In this document: positions 10,746 through 19,877 of the stretch, in pieces
How the letters are laid out: every line of letters begins with the position of its first letter
Numbering within the stretch: position 1 is the stretch's first letter
Source: Acidobacteriaceae bacterium
GTDB lineage: Bacteria; Acidobacteriota; Terriglobia; Terriglobales; Acidobacteriaceae
DNA length: 42,061 nt
Assembly (NCBI GenBank): GCA_025462785.1
Contig: JAOAPG010000130.1
Coordinates: forward strand, 1-42,061
Reading direction: 5' to 3'
Notes under the pieces: model-generated
Seen by the model: only the letters and a program-made list of their open reading frames with translations
What the model was told of the DNA's origin: nothing
Database searches by the model: none
Program-made: the position numbers and the translations under genes

Positions 10746-12776
10746 TCAATCACGAGCCTTCCAGGGCTTGCAAATATAGTCCCGAGGGCGGTTACCACCA
10801 TTGCAGCGCCTCCGTCCGCCTTCAGGCCGCAGGCCTTGTAGTTCTGCATGGAATTCCAGCAGCACTCTCGCGGCTTTGAGAGGTTCGCTGGCGTCTCCCT
10901 CATTACTTCGAGGAACCCTCTCATGAAGTTCCACCTGGTTGGGACACTGTTTGGCCACGTCATGAACGATGGCACCGGAAATTTGCCTCTCCCGCAAAGC
11001 GTGACCTCTGATGAGCGCGCGATCACAAATGAGATTGATCAAGCGCGGAATGCCCTGCGCGTAACAGTTAACGGCCGCGACGCCCTGATCGCTAAAGACT
11101 GGACTCGACTGTGGACCATCGAGGGCCAGCTCAATTCGGGAAGTGATATATTTGCCGGTTTCCGCCTGATCGAACGCCTGAAGTCGACAGTCAACTTCGA
11201 TTCGGCTCCGCAACTCCCGGAATTCACCCAGCATAAGGCTTTGCTCCACCTGTGGAGTCCCCATAACTACAATCTGCAGTTTTGCGTCCTGCACTGGTAA
11301 GGTCGCCAGGAGCTGAATTTCACGCCAGGTATTCAGCGAAAGCTCATGCGCTTCGTCTATGAATAGGACACCTTGGTCGGGTGGGTCATCCAAATCGGGT
11401 CTCTGTGCTGTTTGTAACTCGTCTCGTTGCGATTGCGACGGACTATTCGACTTCAAGATGTCACCCGGACGCAAATATTGGCCGGGCAGGTACTCGGCGG
11501 AGATGCCCGCGGATTTCAGCATCTCCACTAGGCAAGCGGACAGCAGGGTTTTCCCTGTTCCGGGCTCGCCGGTAAGCCGCATCACCCGCTCCTGCCGTAA
11601 AAGCCCCGAGTACAGATTTGCCAGTGCGGCCGAATGAGTTGACGTAAAGCACAGACATGCAGTGTCGGGCGAGGCATCGAACGGGGCTCGCTTAAAGTGA
11701 TAAAAGCGGATGTAGGAGTTTGAACCAGCGGCGTGGCGCTTCTCCATCCCGGCTGACGCAGTGCTTACGTGCTCTTTGTCGGCTGCCTCGGCCACATGCT
11801 TCCCTGCGTCTGGGTTCGGCCGAGCGACGTCGCCTGTAGTCTCAAGCGGTTGGAGATCCCCGATCACTTCTTGCAGAATGTCCGGATCCACACGCTCCCT
11901 ACCAACTGCGGTCAGCAACAGCAAGGCATTGAAGCAAATGGTATTGATCTCACGCGGCACGCCATGGCTTACTTCCCAGATACGTTTCAGTGCCGCCGGC
12001 GTGAACAGTGGCTGCCCGTGGTACCCGGCAATCTTGAGGCGGTGTTCGATATAGCTGTTCGTCTCATCCATATCAAGAGGTTGGAGGGTCTTAACGATCA
12101 AGATCCGTTGCTGAAGCTGTGCGAGTTCCGGCGCGGCCAGCTTTTTGGCCAGTTGCGGCTGCCCTGCCAACACGATTTGCAGCAATTTTTCAAAAGGAGT
12201 TTCGAAGTTCGACAGCAAACGCACGGCTTCGAGCACTGACGTACTGAGCGTTTGGGCCTCGTCGATAACAACAATCGTCCTACGACCCCTCCTCCGCTCT
12301 TGGATTAACAGTCGATTGATAGCATCCTGTACCTGGACCACATCTGAATCGTGCAATTCGCTCCCTAGTTCCAGCGCCAGATAACGCAGGAAGTCTCGTG
12401 CATCTCCCTGAAGCTGGAACAGAAATGCCGTATGGGCCATTCGCTTGAAGTGCTCCAGGACATCAAAGAGTATGGTTGTCTTGCCCATTCCCGGCGGCGC
12501 GATCAATGCCTGGAAACCCATCCCGCATTCAAGGCCCACAATCAGTGACGCTCGCGCCTCCGCATGGCTGCGGCTTAGATACAGGTAGCGCGGGTTGGGC
12601 GTGAATCCGAACGGATTGTCTTGAACCCCGAGCTTCTCAAAGACAATGCTCGCGCTTCCGAATGATGTTGTCGAGACATTCCGCTGCCGCAAACTGGCTT
12701 CATTTACAGCAGGCTGTGTTATGGCCGGCTGCGAGGACGGTGCGGATATCGGTCCTATTGAGATAAGCTTTGTCAC
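10746..12776 (-). CDS. Fused double AAA (ExeA/TniB-like secretion ATPase) protein
   Basis: 676 aa; two ATPase modules: APPGMGKTT...IVVIDEAQTL and GEPGTGKTL...VLFIDEAHEL, each preceded by a FxxxPFxxxP-type ExeA N-terminal signature. Confidence 0.85.
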   Translation of the reverse strand: MTKLISIGPISAPSSQPAITQPAVNEASLRQRNVSTTSFGSASIVFEKLGVQDNPFGFTPNPRYLYLSRSHAEARASLIVGLECGMGFQALIAPPGMGKTTILFDVLEHFKRMAHTAFLFQLQGDARDFLRYLALELGSELHDSDVVQVQDAINRLLIQERRRGRRTIVVIDEAQTLSTSVLEAVRLLSNFETPFEKLLQIVLAGQPQLAKKLAAPELAQLQQRILIVKTLQPLDMDETNSYIEHRLKIAGYHGQPLFTPAALKRIWEVSHGVPREINTICFNALLLLTAVGRERVDPDILQEVIGDLQPLETTGDVARPNPDAGKHVAEAADKEHVSTASAGMEKRHAAGSNSYIRFYHFKRAPFDASPDTACLCFTSTHSAALANLYSGLLRQERVMRLTGEPGTGKTLLSACLVEMLKSAGISAEYLPGQYLRPGDILKSNSPSQSQRDELQTAQRPDLDDPPDQGVLFIDEAHELSLNTWREIQLLATLPVQDAKLQIVVMGTPQVEQSLMLGEFRELRSRIEVDCRLQAFDQAETGKYITSRIELALDGPQSSPVFSDQGVAAVNCYAQGIPRLINLICDRALIRGHALRERQISGAIVHDVAKQCPNQVELHERVPRSNEGDASEPLKAARVLLEFHAELQGLRPEGGRRRCNGGNRPRDYICKPWKARD

Positions 12777-12832
12777 GGGGATTGACTACTAACGACGCGG
12801 ATACTGGACGCTGGGAAGTGAGTTGTATGTAT

Positions 12833-14116
12833 TCAACGGACCTGCGTCTTCCAAAACTTCTTTTTCCCCTCTTGAGGCGATACAACTGCAACTATGTTTC
12901 TGCGGGTACGCAAAGACCTCCCTAGCAGGCGCCTTCCTAATTCGACGATACGGTTTATCGAGAAGGGTAATAGCGGTAATAGATCGTCCTTTGCAAGGTA
13001 CGCCATTTCGTCAATGCCTCGAAGTGAGTGAAGCCATTCTCTGACAGTTATATTTCCCTCCCTGCGGTAACGATAAGTGGATACCAGGTCGAGATCTTCA
13101 GCAATCCACTTGCGGCCGGGCACGATAGTAGCGGATGGTAATGGCTGTTTTGTAAGATCCAGATAAAGGGCACGCACGACGTCCATTCCGTTACTGGCAG
13201 CAAAAAGGCGAAAGGTTGCACCTATTCGTGGGTTAATATCTAAAACCTTATATTGCCCATCACGAGCATCATAGCGATATCCAATGTCAAGGATCCCTCT
13301 ATATCCGATGCTTTTCATAAAACGCCTGGTGGTGTTCTCAACCTCTTCATTTGGAAGGCAAATTCCCAGACTCGTCGAACCCGTATGCACTGGACATTGC
13401 CGAAGCTTCTTCCCAGTGAATCCGGCTAAGCAATCCGACTCGGCATTAAAATACCCGTTGAACATCCAGACTGTATCGTCCCCACCTGGAATATATTCCT
13501 GAATCATTAGATTTGGACATTGCGGGTCCTCAGCGGCCTCGTAGGCCTGCACGAGCTCGCGTCGGCTTGAAGCTACAAACATCTTCTTTCCAGTTCGTTT
13601 CCAGAGGCGGAAGCCGTCAATTCCTTTGAGCATAACCGGGAACAAAGCTCGCTCAACAAACTCCAACACATCTTGTTTTGATTCTGGAAAAACAGCTTCC
13701 GGAGTTGGAATGCCATGTTTCTTTGCCAGAAAGAACATTTCTTGCTTGCTTGACAGAGCGTAAACCAAAGCGGCGCTTTGGTCTGGGAGCAGGAACACAT
13801 CTCGTAGCTGAGTGACGTTCTCCGCAACGAAGATGGCCGCTTGATCAGTGGTGGGAATAAGTATCGGGCGGCGTCGAAGGGTGCGGCTTAGGTCGTGTAA
13901 AAACTCAAGAGTCTCTCGAGTGGTATGTTTCTCCATGTCCCAGGTGGTGTTGCCACGACAGTGTCTAGAAAACGCACAAGGAACAAACACATGTGGATCA
14001 ATGCAATATACAGGTACTCCCATTCGTCCAAGGCTTCGGGCAATGCCTAACGGCCCATGGTCCTTCGACATTAGTATTAGGACCGGTGTTGAGGTGTCCT
14101 TGATGTGCATTCGCAT
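12833..14116 (-). CDS. ATP-grasp carboxylate-amine/thiol ligase
   Basis: 427 aa; TTDQAAIFVAEN, FPVMLKGIDG, MIQEYIPGGDDTVWMFNGYF, KVLDINPRIGATFRLF. Start codon overlaps the upstream ComB stop (TAATG). Confidence 0.85.
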   Translation of the reverse strand: MRMHIKDTSTPVLILMSKDHGPLGIARSLGRMGVPVYCIDPHVFVPCAFSRHCRGNTTWDMEKHTTRETLEFLHDLSRTLRRRPILIPTTDQAAIFVAENVTQLRDVFLLPDQSAALVYALSSKQEMFFLAKKHGIPTPEAVFPESKQDVLEFVERALFPVMLKGIDGFRLWKRTGKKMFVASSRRELVQAYEAAEDPQCPNLMIQEYIPGGDDTVWMFNGYFNAESDCLAGFTGKKLRQCPVHTGSTSLGICLPNEEVENTTRRFMKSIGYRGILDIGYRYDARDGQYKVLDINPRIGATFRLFAASNGMDVVRALYLDLTKQPLPSATIVPGRKWIAEDLDLVSTYRYRREGNITVREWLHSLRGIDEMAYLAKDDLLPLLPFSINRIVELGRRLLGRSLRTRRNIVAVVSPQEGKKKFWKTQVR

Positions 14117-14844
14117 TACCTAACGCTAAGGAGTTCGTCGCTGACTGCAACAATCTCGTGGTTGTCAACAGTGCACACCGACTTGACATCGTTGATGTTC
14201 GAGAGAATGAAGTGGAGATCGTCGAGCTGGTTGGTATTCTTTAGATACTCGACACTGTTACTAACGAGGAAGGCTGTGAGTGGCAGCTTCCGCCAGCGCT
14301 GAATAAGCATGGCTGTGCCTTCATCTCCCGGTGTGTGACCGGATCTCAGGATTCGCGCAGCAATCCGGGCGCAACACAGCTGGTCTTCTTCCCGAAACTC
14401 TTCTCTGCTGCCTGCGCCAATAACGGCTACTCTCTCGTGATTGGCAGCAACATAACTTGCAACTGCGGCGTAGTTCCGGAGGCAGGCGATGTACACGGCT
14501 GGGGCGACCTGTGCGTTGTGGATGAGCTTCGTTCCCGAGCTCGAGAGGACGATCACAGGGCGGTCCACGTCCGTGCGTCCAGCCAGTTTTGCCGGACTGT
14601 TGTTCATATCGAAAAGCGCTGGCATCTCTCCTGCGACTTCACCCATCAGCAACGGATTGGGCAGGCGTTCGGCCAACAGATACGCATCGTCGAGGGATGC
14701 AACAGCGAAGCAGCGACGACCGAGTGCAAGCGCAGTCACAAGAGTCGTGGTTGCGCGAATCACATCCACCGCAATTACCGCGAATCCCCGTTCACCGTAT
14801 TTGGCAGCACTGTCGGGTAGATAATCGATACACACTGTTTTCAC
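14116..14844 (-). CDS. comB: 2-phosphosulfolactate phosphatase (ComB family)
   Basis: 242 aa; VIAVDVIRATTTLVTALALGRRCF, LMGEVAGEMPALFDMNNSPAKL, VLSSSGTKLI match the ComB family pattern; adjacent to ComA-like gene. Confidence 0.82.
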   Translation of the reverse strand: MKTVCIDYLPDSAAKYGERGFAVIAVDVIRATTTLVTALALGRRCFAVASLDDAYLLAERLPNPLLMGEVAGEMPALFDMNNSPAKLAGRTDVDRPVIVLSSSGTKLIHNAQVAPAVYIACLRNYAAVASYVAANHERVAVIGAGSREEFREEDQLCCARIAARILRSGHTPGDEGTAMLIQRWRKLPLTAFLVSNSVEYLKNTNQLDDLHFILSNINDVKSVCTVDNHEIVAVSDELLSVR

Positions 14845-14880
14845 GTTTGTCTCCTGTACTACGTGCTCGCGGCATTGGCA

Positions 14881-15708
14881 TCAAGCTGATCGCTGACCAG
14901 CAGCGCGGGGCCGCAAATTGTCTTTCGCAAAGGCGTCGGAGTGCAGGCCACGCCTGTAAATTTCGACGCGCAGAAGCTCCTCAAGCCTGACATTGCAGAG
15001 ATGGACCTGGGGACCAAAATGGTCCAACAATGCGAATTGGCTGGGCTTATTTGGCGCTTCGAACATGACTGTGGGAAGTCCGAACGCGTTCATGAACCGA
15101 TCAGCAAATTCAGGATTGAAGTCGCCCTGCTCATTGAACAATCCGACCCCGCGAGCGCTCTCCCTCGCCTCCACTACCAATTGGACTGCGCCCGCATCCA
15201 GCCATCTCTTCCCCTGGTCGATCAAGATTTCGACGACGTCCTCACTAAAAGCTCCCCCGTGCTTTTTCCCAAGCTCAAACTGGACTTCGAGGCCTCTTTC
15301 GCGAGCCATGTTAACGACCTGGGTGGGCGAGAGGTGAAGAACCGAAAAACCTTCGCCTGCTTCCATGCGTGTCACGCCCAGTTCTGCGCACAGATCCAAA
15401 TATGCAGGTAGCTGTTTCTGTGCTACTGCGATCTCAAACGGCCCGCCCCCCGTGACAGTCGGGACCGCATGTCGCCGTGCTGCGGCCAGCTTGCGTTGCG
15501 TGGCCGTTTCTTTCGCGATCAGCCAACATGCCATTGAGATCTTGAGAATTGACATCAAATGCGAACTTTGCTCGAGGTGGCTTTCTACGGTTGCAGGGTC
15601 ATAGCCTGGATCGAATGGACTGGTGCAGGCTGGCAGGTGGGCGACACCTATTAAGTCGAGATAATCATGGGTGTGTAGTTCCTGGCGGATCAGATGTGTG
15701 TTGGACAT
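14881..15708 (-). CDS. comA: Phosphosulfolactate synthase (ComA family)
   Basis: 275 aa; HLMSILKISMACWLIA...TVTGGGPFEIAVAQKQLPAYLDLCAELGVTRMEAGEGF...VQFELGKKHG...WLDAGAVQLVVEARESARGVGLFNEQGDF...MFEAPNKPSQFALLDHFGPQVHLCNV. Confidence 0.82.
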   Translation of the reverse strand: MSNTHLIRQELHTHDYLDLIGVAHLPACTSPFDPGYDPATVESHLEQSSHLMSILKISMACWLIAKETATQRKLAAARRHAVPTVTGGGPFEIAVAQKQLPAYLDLCAELGVTRMEAGEGFSVLHLSPTQVVNMARERGLEVQFELGKKHGGAFSEDVVEILIDQGKRWLDAGAVQLVVEARESARGVGLFNEQGDFNPEFADRFMNAFGLPTVMFEAPNKPSQFALLDHFGPQVHLCNVRLEELLRVEIYRRGLHSDAFAKDNLRPRAAGQRSA

Positions 15709-15886
15709 TATCGTTAAGACCTCCTTGTCTCATGTTCACATTGGCACCGATATGGACCTTGGTACACGATGCCGCGCACTGTAACTCTCTATCAGTGGCA
15801 CACGTACCGCTTGCGCTGGCGGTATCTGTATTTCTAAATAGATGAGGATCCAGAATTATGGCGCAATCCACAACGCCCGTTCGGCT

Positions 15887-17263
15887 CTAGTTCTTATTGG
15901 CCGCTGGTTCTGTACACACCATAGTGGACTCAGCGTCAGCAGACTGTGACACACTGCAGCTGTGAAGTTCGAGGCACTGCAGGGGTGAACATGGATAGAG
16001 AAATACTCTAAGACGGCGTTTGGGCTGTTGCTCGTGACTGACGGCCTTTATAACCTCTTGCCACGAGGAAACCACATTGATGCCAGCTACTGTGGCCGGC
16101 AATTGTGCGGCGCGATTGTCCGGGCAGTACAACCAAATTGGGTTCGGCGACGTCCTTCTCTGGCTCACAACCCTCCGCAGCACTCGCCGTGAACGACGCG
16201 CAACGGTTCTGATCATCTGATCAAGGCTCATGCGCGCGAATCGTTCCGCTTTCCGCCGTAAGGCGCGGAAATCATGGGGTGCTGTCAAGGGGAAAAGGTG
16301 GTGCTTGCCCACACCCTCGCTGCACGATGCTATAGCTATTCGAGAGACACCGGGAAGAGCGGAGCGCTGCAGGGGGGTCATCCCCTTCATCTGCGCGAAA
16401 GTCAAGCTTGCATCATTCGGATACGCATTGCTCAGAATCACATCTGCCACGTCGGGAGCGGGAGCTGTGTACATCTTTCGCCACGATGCCACGGCGTCCG
16501 GATGGTAAGACAAATAGTCGCCGGAGTACATGCAAACAACTTCTCGGTCTGCATTAATAAGGAGAGAGATCATTGTCGTGACGTGAAGCAGTCGCGCAAT
16601 CTCATCCAGGTCCCTGCGGAAGTTGCTCGCTCGCGTATCACCCCATCCAATGCTGGCATGGCGAGAGTGCAACCGGGTGATAGATTGCCCTCCCAGTACT
16701 CCTAACACGAGTTTGGAGCCTCCACCGAATCCCGCCGTGTGGTTGGGGTAAACACCTCCTATTCCGAATACAAAATCCCCAGCCACAACCTCCTTGTTAA
16801 CGGTCACTGGGGTGCCGAAACTGGTGGTTCCGATCGTGACAAGACCATTGCGATGATCATGAGGAATTACGCGACACTCGGCCGCCGCCTCAGCGCCAAC
16901 CTTCTTGAAGATACCGTCTGCGGTAATTGAAGCGTGCATCCCGGACGCCACTACAATGGTCACGTTCCTCAATGAGACTCCCGCATCTCGCAATTGTGAT
17001 AGGACGAACGGCATGATTCGAGAGACGGGGGTTGGCCTGTTTAGGTCATCAACGATGATGACCGGACGCATTCGTCCGGCACAAAGCCGCCGCAGGGGCG
17101 CTTGGTTGGTGGGACACTCAAGGCACGCGGTGATCTGATCGTCGCTGAGCAGAGGTGGAGTTTGCGGCCAGAAAACATCCACTTCCCATTCGTCCGGGAC
17201 CGGCAAGTCGAGCAGGCGATCGCCATACCAAGCAGCCGTTCGCAGTTGAAAAGCGGGTGACAT
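15887..17263 (-). CDS. LarA-like nickel-dependent 2-hydroxyacid racemase (DUF2088 family)
   Basis: RPVIIVDDLNRPTPVSRIMPFVLSQL, TIVVASGMHAS, GGVYPNHTAGFGGGSKLVLGVLGGQSITRLHSRHA; start placed at 17263 (MSPAFQLRTAAWYGDRLLDLPVP). Confidence 0.8.
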   Translation of the reverse strand: MSPAFQLRTAAWYGDRLLDLPVPDEWEVDVFWPQTPPLLSDDQITACLECPTNQAPLRRLCAGRMRPVIIVDDLNRPTPVSRIMPFVLSQLRDAGVSLRNVTIVVASGMHASITADGIFKKVGAEAAAECRVIPHDHRNGLVTIGTTSFGTPVTVNKEVVAGDFVFGIGGVYPNHTAGFGGGSKLVLGVLGGQSITRLHSRHASIGWGDTRASNFRRDLDEIARLLHVTTMISLLINADREVVCMYSGDYLSYHPDAVASWRKMYTAPAPDVADVILSNAYPNDASLTFAQMKGMTPLQRSALPGVSRIAIASCSEGVGKHHLFPLTAPHDFRALRRKAERFARMSLDQMIRTVARRSRRVLRRVVSQRRTSPNPIWLYCPDNRAAQLPATVAGINVVSSWQEVIKAVSHEQQPKRRLRVFLYPCSPLQCLELHSCSVSQSADAESTMVCTEPAANKN

Positions 17264-17273
17264 TTGTTTTACT

Positions 17274-18113
17274 TCAGTTCTTTTTTTGTGCGAGTACGAT
17301 GTATTGCGAGCCGGTCGAGCGCAGCAGAGGCGTGTTCCGGTCGGCCAAACGCTGTAAAGCGTTGTGTACTCTGATGCCGAAAGAGCCGGACAGCAGTTCG
17401 CGTCGAAACAGCGAAAAAGGCCCAAAACCCAGCGTCATTCCGTCAACCTTCAGGTATCCCGCAGTGTTAAGAATCGCGTCAAACTCTCTGATCGAGCATC
17501 TCTGAGTCCCTGGTCCCCGCTGATTGCGGCGTAAAGTCCGTAGCTTTGTTCTTATAGATGCGTGCAGCGGATTAAGCCTGGGATCCAGGAACTCGTTAAG
17601 TCGCCACCGATTGTCAATATTGGTGATCAGATATCCGTTAGCTCTAGTTGTTCGGGCGATCTCATCGATTGGGCGTTGCAAGGACCTGAGCCATGGCAAT
17701 ACACCGATCGCCAATACAAGGCGGAAGTGACTGCTGGGGCATCCCAGGTGATTAATGTCGGCCGGGTAGACTGTCACACGCTCAGCGACACCACACTCGA
17801 GCGCGCGTGCTCGGGTGAATTCCAGCATCTGGTCAACAGTATCGACAGCGTGGACCCTATAGCCCCGACGTGCTAGTGCGACGCTGACCCTACCAGCGCC
17901 ACATCCAGCATCAAGCACTAGGCTGTCCGGTGGCAGGGATAACTTGTCCACCATAGCCAGGATTATCGCCTCGCGCTGTTGATGGATCACTGAGTAGATA
18001 TCTTTCTTCGAATAGATACTGTCCCATTCGCGGGCAATAGCCTGAAAGTAGGAATCGAGCCGACGTTGCTGCTCGTCGGCGGCTGGCGAATACCTAACTC
18101 GGCTCAGACTCAT
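17274..18113 (-). CDS. Class I SAM-dependent methyltransferase
   Basis: LVLDAGCGAGRVSVALARRGYRVHAVDTVDQMLEF; ORF extends to 18341 but conserved part starts near 18113. Paralog of 40102-40917. Confidence 0.82.
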   Translation of the reverse strand: MSLSRVRYSPAADEQQRRLDSYFQAIAREWDSIYSKKDIYSVIHQQREAIILAMVDKLSLPPDSLVLDAGCGAGRVSVALARRGYRVHAVDTVDQMLEFTRARALECGVAERVTVYPADINHLGCPSSHFRLVLAIGVLPWLRSLQRPIDEIARTTRANGYLITNIDNRWRLNEFLDPRLNPLHASIRTKLRTLRRNQRGPGTQRCSIREFDAILNTAGYLKVDGMTLGFGPFSLFRRELLSGSFGIRVHNALQRLADRNTPLLRSTGSQYIVLAQKKN

Positions 18114-18442
18114 GTCCGTAACGATAGCGCCCCGGGTGCGACGGAACTCTCCCGAGCAAGTGCATAGATTCCTGATTGCGGCGCAGGGAAAATCCCGGAG
18201 CTGTCGAATCAAGGTTTGCCGCCAACCGATTTCCTGGCCAGCGTGCGTGTCAATGGTGGCCTGCGCTTCGCGGGCAGCCATCCACCCTACGACATTGCAT
18301 AAGGCGAGCGCCTTGCTAGCGCTGGGATTGGCTTCGCGCAAAGCAGCAATCGTATCGGGTTTTGGCTCCCGCCTTTTTCAATCACCGTCCACAGCAGGAA
18401 TGGGCGGTAACCTGTTACTGTCCCGCCCGGATACTGAGTAGA

Positions 18443-18473
18443 TCTAAACCCTCTGACCAAGGTCTAAAACCTC
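18443..18473. promoter_or_regulatory. Candidate operator: 11-bp direct repeat in the divergent intergenic region
   Basis: TCTAAACCCTC (18443-18453) and TCTAAAACCTC (18463-18473), 20 bp apart. Confidence 0.3.
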
Positions 18474-18561
18474 AGTGATCTTCTCTCCTGGTCCCCATGA
18501 CCTTATGGTGAAGGCACACCCCCGCTCCCTGGCAGTGGTGAAAAAGGAAATGGAGCTTTTA

Positions 18562-19842
18562 ATGAAAAAGAGTTTTGGAACCGTAGCATTACTGTGGGTT
18601 GCCGGCATATTTGCAATTACTCTGCAGTCGTACGCACAAAGCACGGCTTTGCCAATGGGCAGTAAACCGATCGAGGCTGCGAATTTTGGCTTTGAGTGCA
18701 TGAGGAACAGCCCCACCTGCGGTTTAAATGGCTCGTGGATTCCGACGATCTCTCAGCCCGGGACGGTGCGCTTGTGGGACACGGGAACCAACTGGGGCCT
18801 GCTGAACCCTTCCAAAGGGAAATATAACTGGAGCGATTTAGATAAATGGCTTGACTTGATTGCTGCACACCAGCCGCGGGCGGCTATGTACACCTTCGGC
18901 CATGTCCCTTGCTGGGAAGCTACCGTTGCCTGCACTAACAACGGCTTTGGTAGCGGCTCGAGTTGGTCCCCAAGTCCACCCACAGACCTGACATCGACCG
19001 GCAGCCCCAGTTTCAACGCTTTCGTGAAAGCGTTGGTGAGCCACTGTTCTCCGGCCGGCCACTGTGTCAAGGACTACATCAAATATTGGGAGCTGTGGAA
19101 CGAAGCCAACAGCCCATACTACTGGAGTGGCAAGGTAGCGCAGTTGTACAATCTCTTTAAGCCTGTGATCCCGATCATCCGTAACAACGTTCCTGGCGCG
19201 ATCGTCTCGACTCCTCCCGTGTCCGGCGGCAATACCAGCTGGATGACCAGCTGGATGCAGCAGGAGAACAGCAACGGTAGGCTCTCCGACTATTATGGTT
19301 TCCACGTCTATCTCCAGGACACCGCGCCCGAGACCCGAATGAACATGGTTCGGTCCATGGTCGCCACCAAGAACAACAATGGATGGACCACCAAACCATG
19401 GATGAATACGGAGTCGGCTTTCTACAGCAACAGGTATACCTGCTCTACGAGCTACAGCAGCGCCCAGTGCCAAAGCGAGGTCGTGAGATGGTACATCTTA
19501 CAACTAGCGTATCAGGGAGGCGCGGGTGGTGCCTTCCAGGTGAACTGGTATGACTGGGACAGCCTCGAGAGCGGTGGCTATGACACGTACTATCACGGGA
19601 TGATGCAGTGGTTGGTAGGCGCGACGTTCACAGCCTCATGCACGAATAACAACACGGTGTGGAGCTGCCCGCTCAAGGAGCGTAACGGTAAGACTGCACT
19701 GATTGTTTGGAATACGGCCGGCAAAAGTACTTACACTCCACCGACTCAATACGTTGACTACAAGGACCTCACGGGCACGACTACATCAATATCGGCCCTT
19801 GAAGCGACGACAATTGGGTTATTCCCAATCATGTTCGAATAA
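18562..19842 (+). CDS. Secreted GH-A clan glycoside hydrolase-like protein (GH39/GH5-like)
   Basis: Signal peptide; YIKYWELWNEANSPYYWSG (acid/base E) and KPWMNTESAF (candidate nucleophile E). Confidence 0.75.
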   Translation: MKKSFGTVALLWVAGIFAITLQSYAQSTALPMGSKPIEAANFGFECMRNSPTCGLNGSWIPTISQPGTVRLWDTGTNWGLLNPSKGKYNWSDLDKWLDLIAAHQPRAAMYTFGHVPCWEATVACTNNGFGSGSSWSPSPPTDLTSTGSPSFNAFVKALVSHCSPAGHCVKDYIKYWELWNEANSPYYWSGKVAQLYNLFKPVIPIIRNNVPGAIVSTPPVSGGNTSWMTSWMQQENSNGRLSDYYGFHVYLQDTAPETRMNMVRSMVATKNNNGWTTKPWMNTESAFYSNRYTCSTSYSSAQCQSEVVRWYILQLAYQGGAGGAFQVNWYDWDSLESGGYDTYYHGMMQWLVGATFTASCTNNNTVWSCPLKERNGKTALIVWNTAGKSTYTPPTQYVDYKDLTGTTTSISALEATTIGLFPIMFE

Positions 19843-19877
19843 TACGGCCGGATCTCAGTTCAAGAAGCAGATCTCGT

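Noticed and set aside
12833-18113. Complete coenzyme M biosynthesis cluster
   Set aside because: Only ComA- and ComB-like genes are seen; no ComC dehydrogenase or ComD/E decarboxylase in the window.
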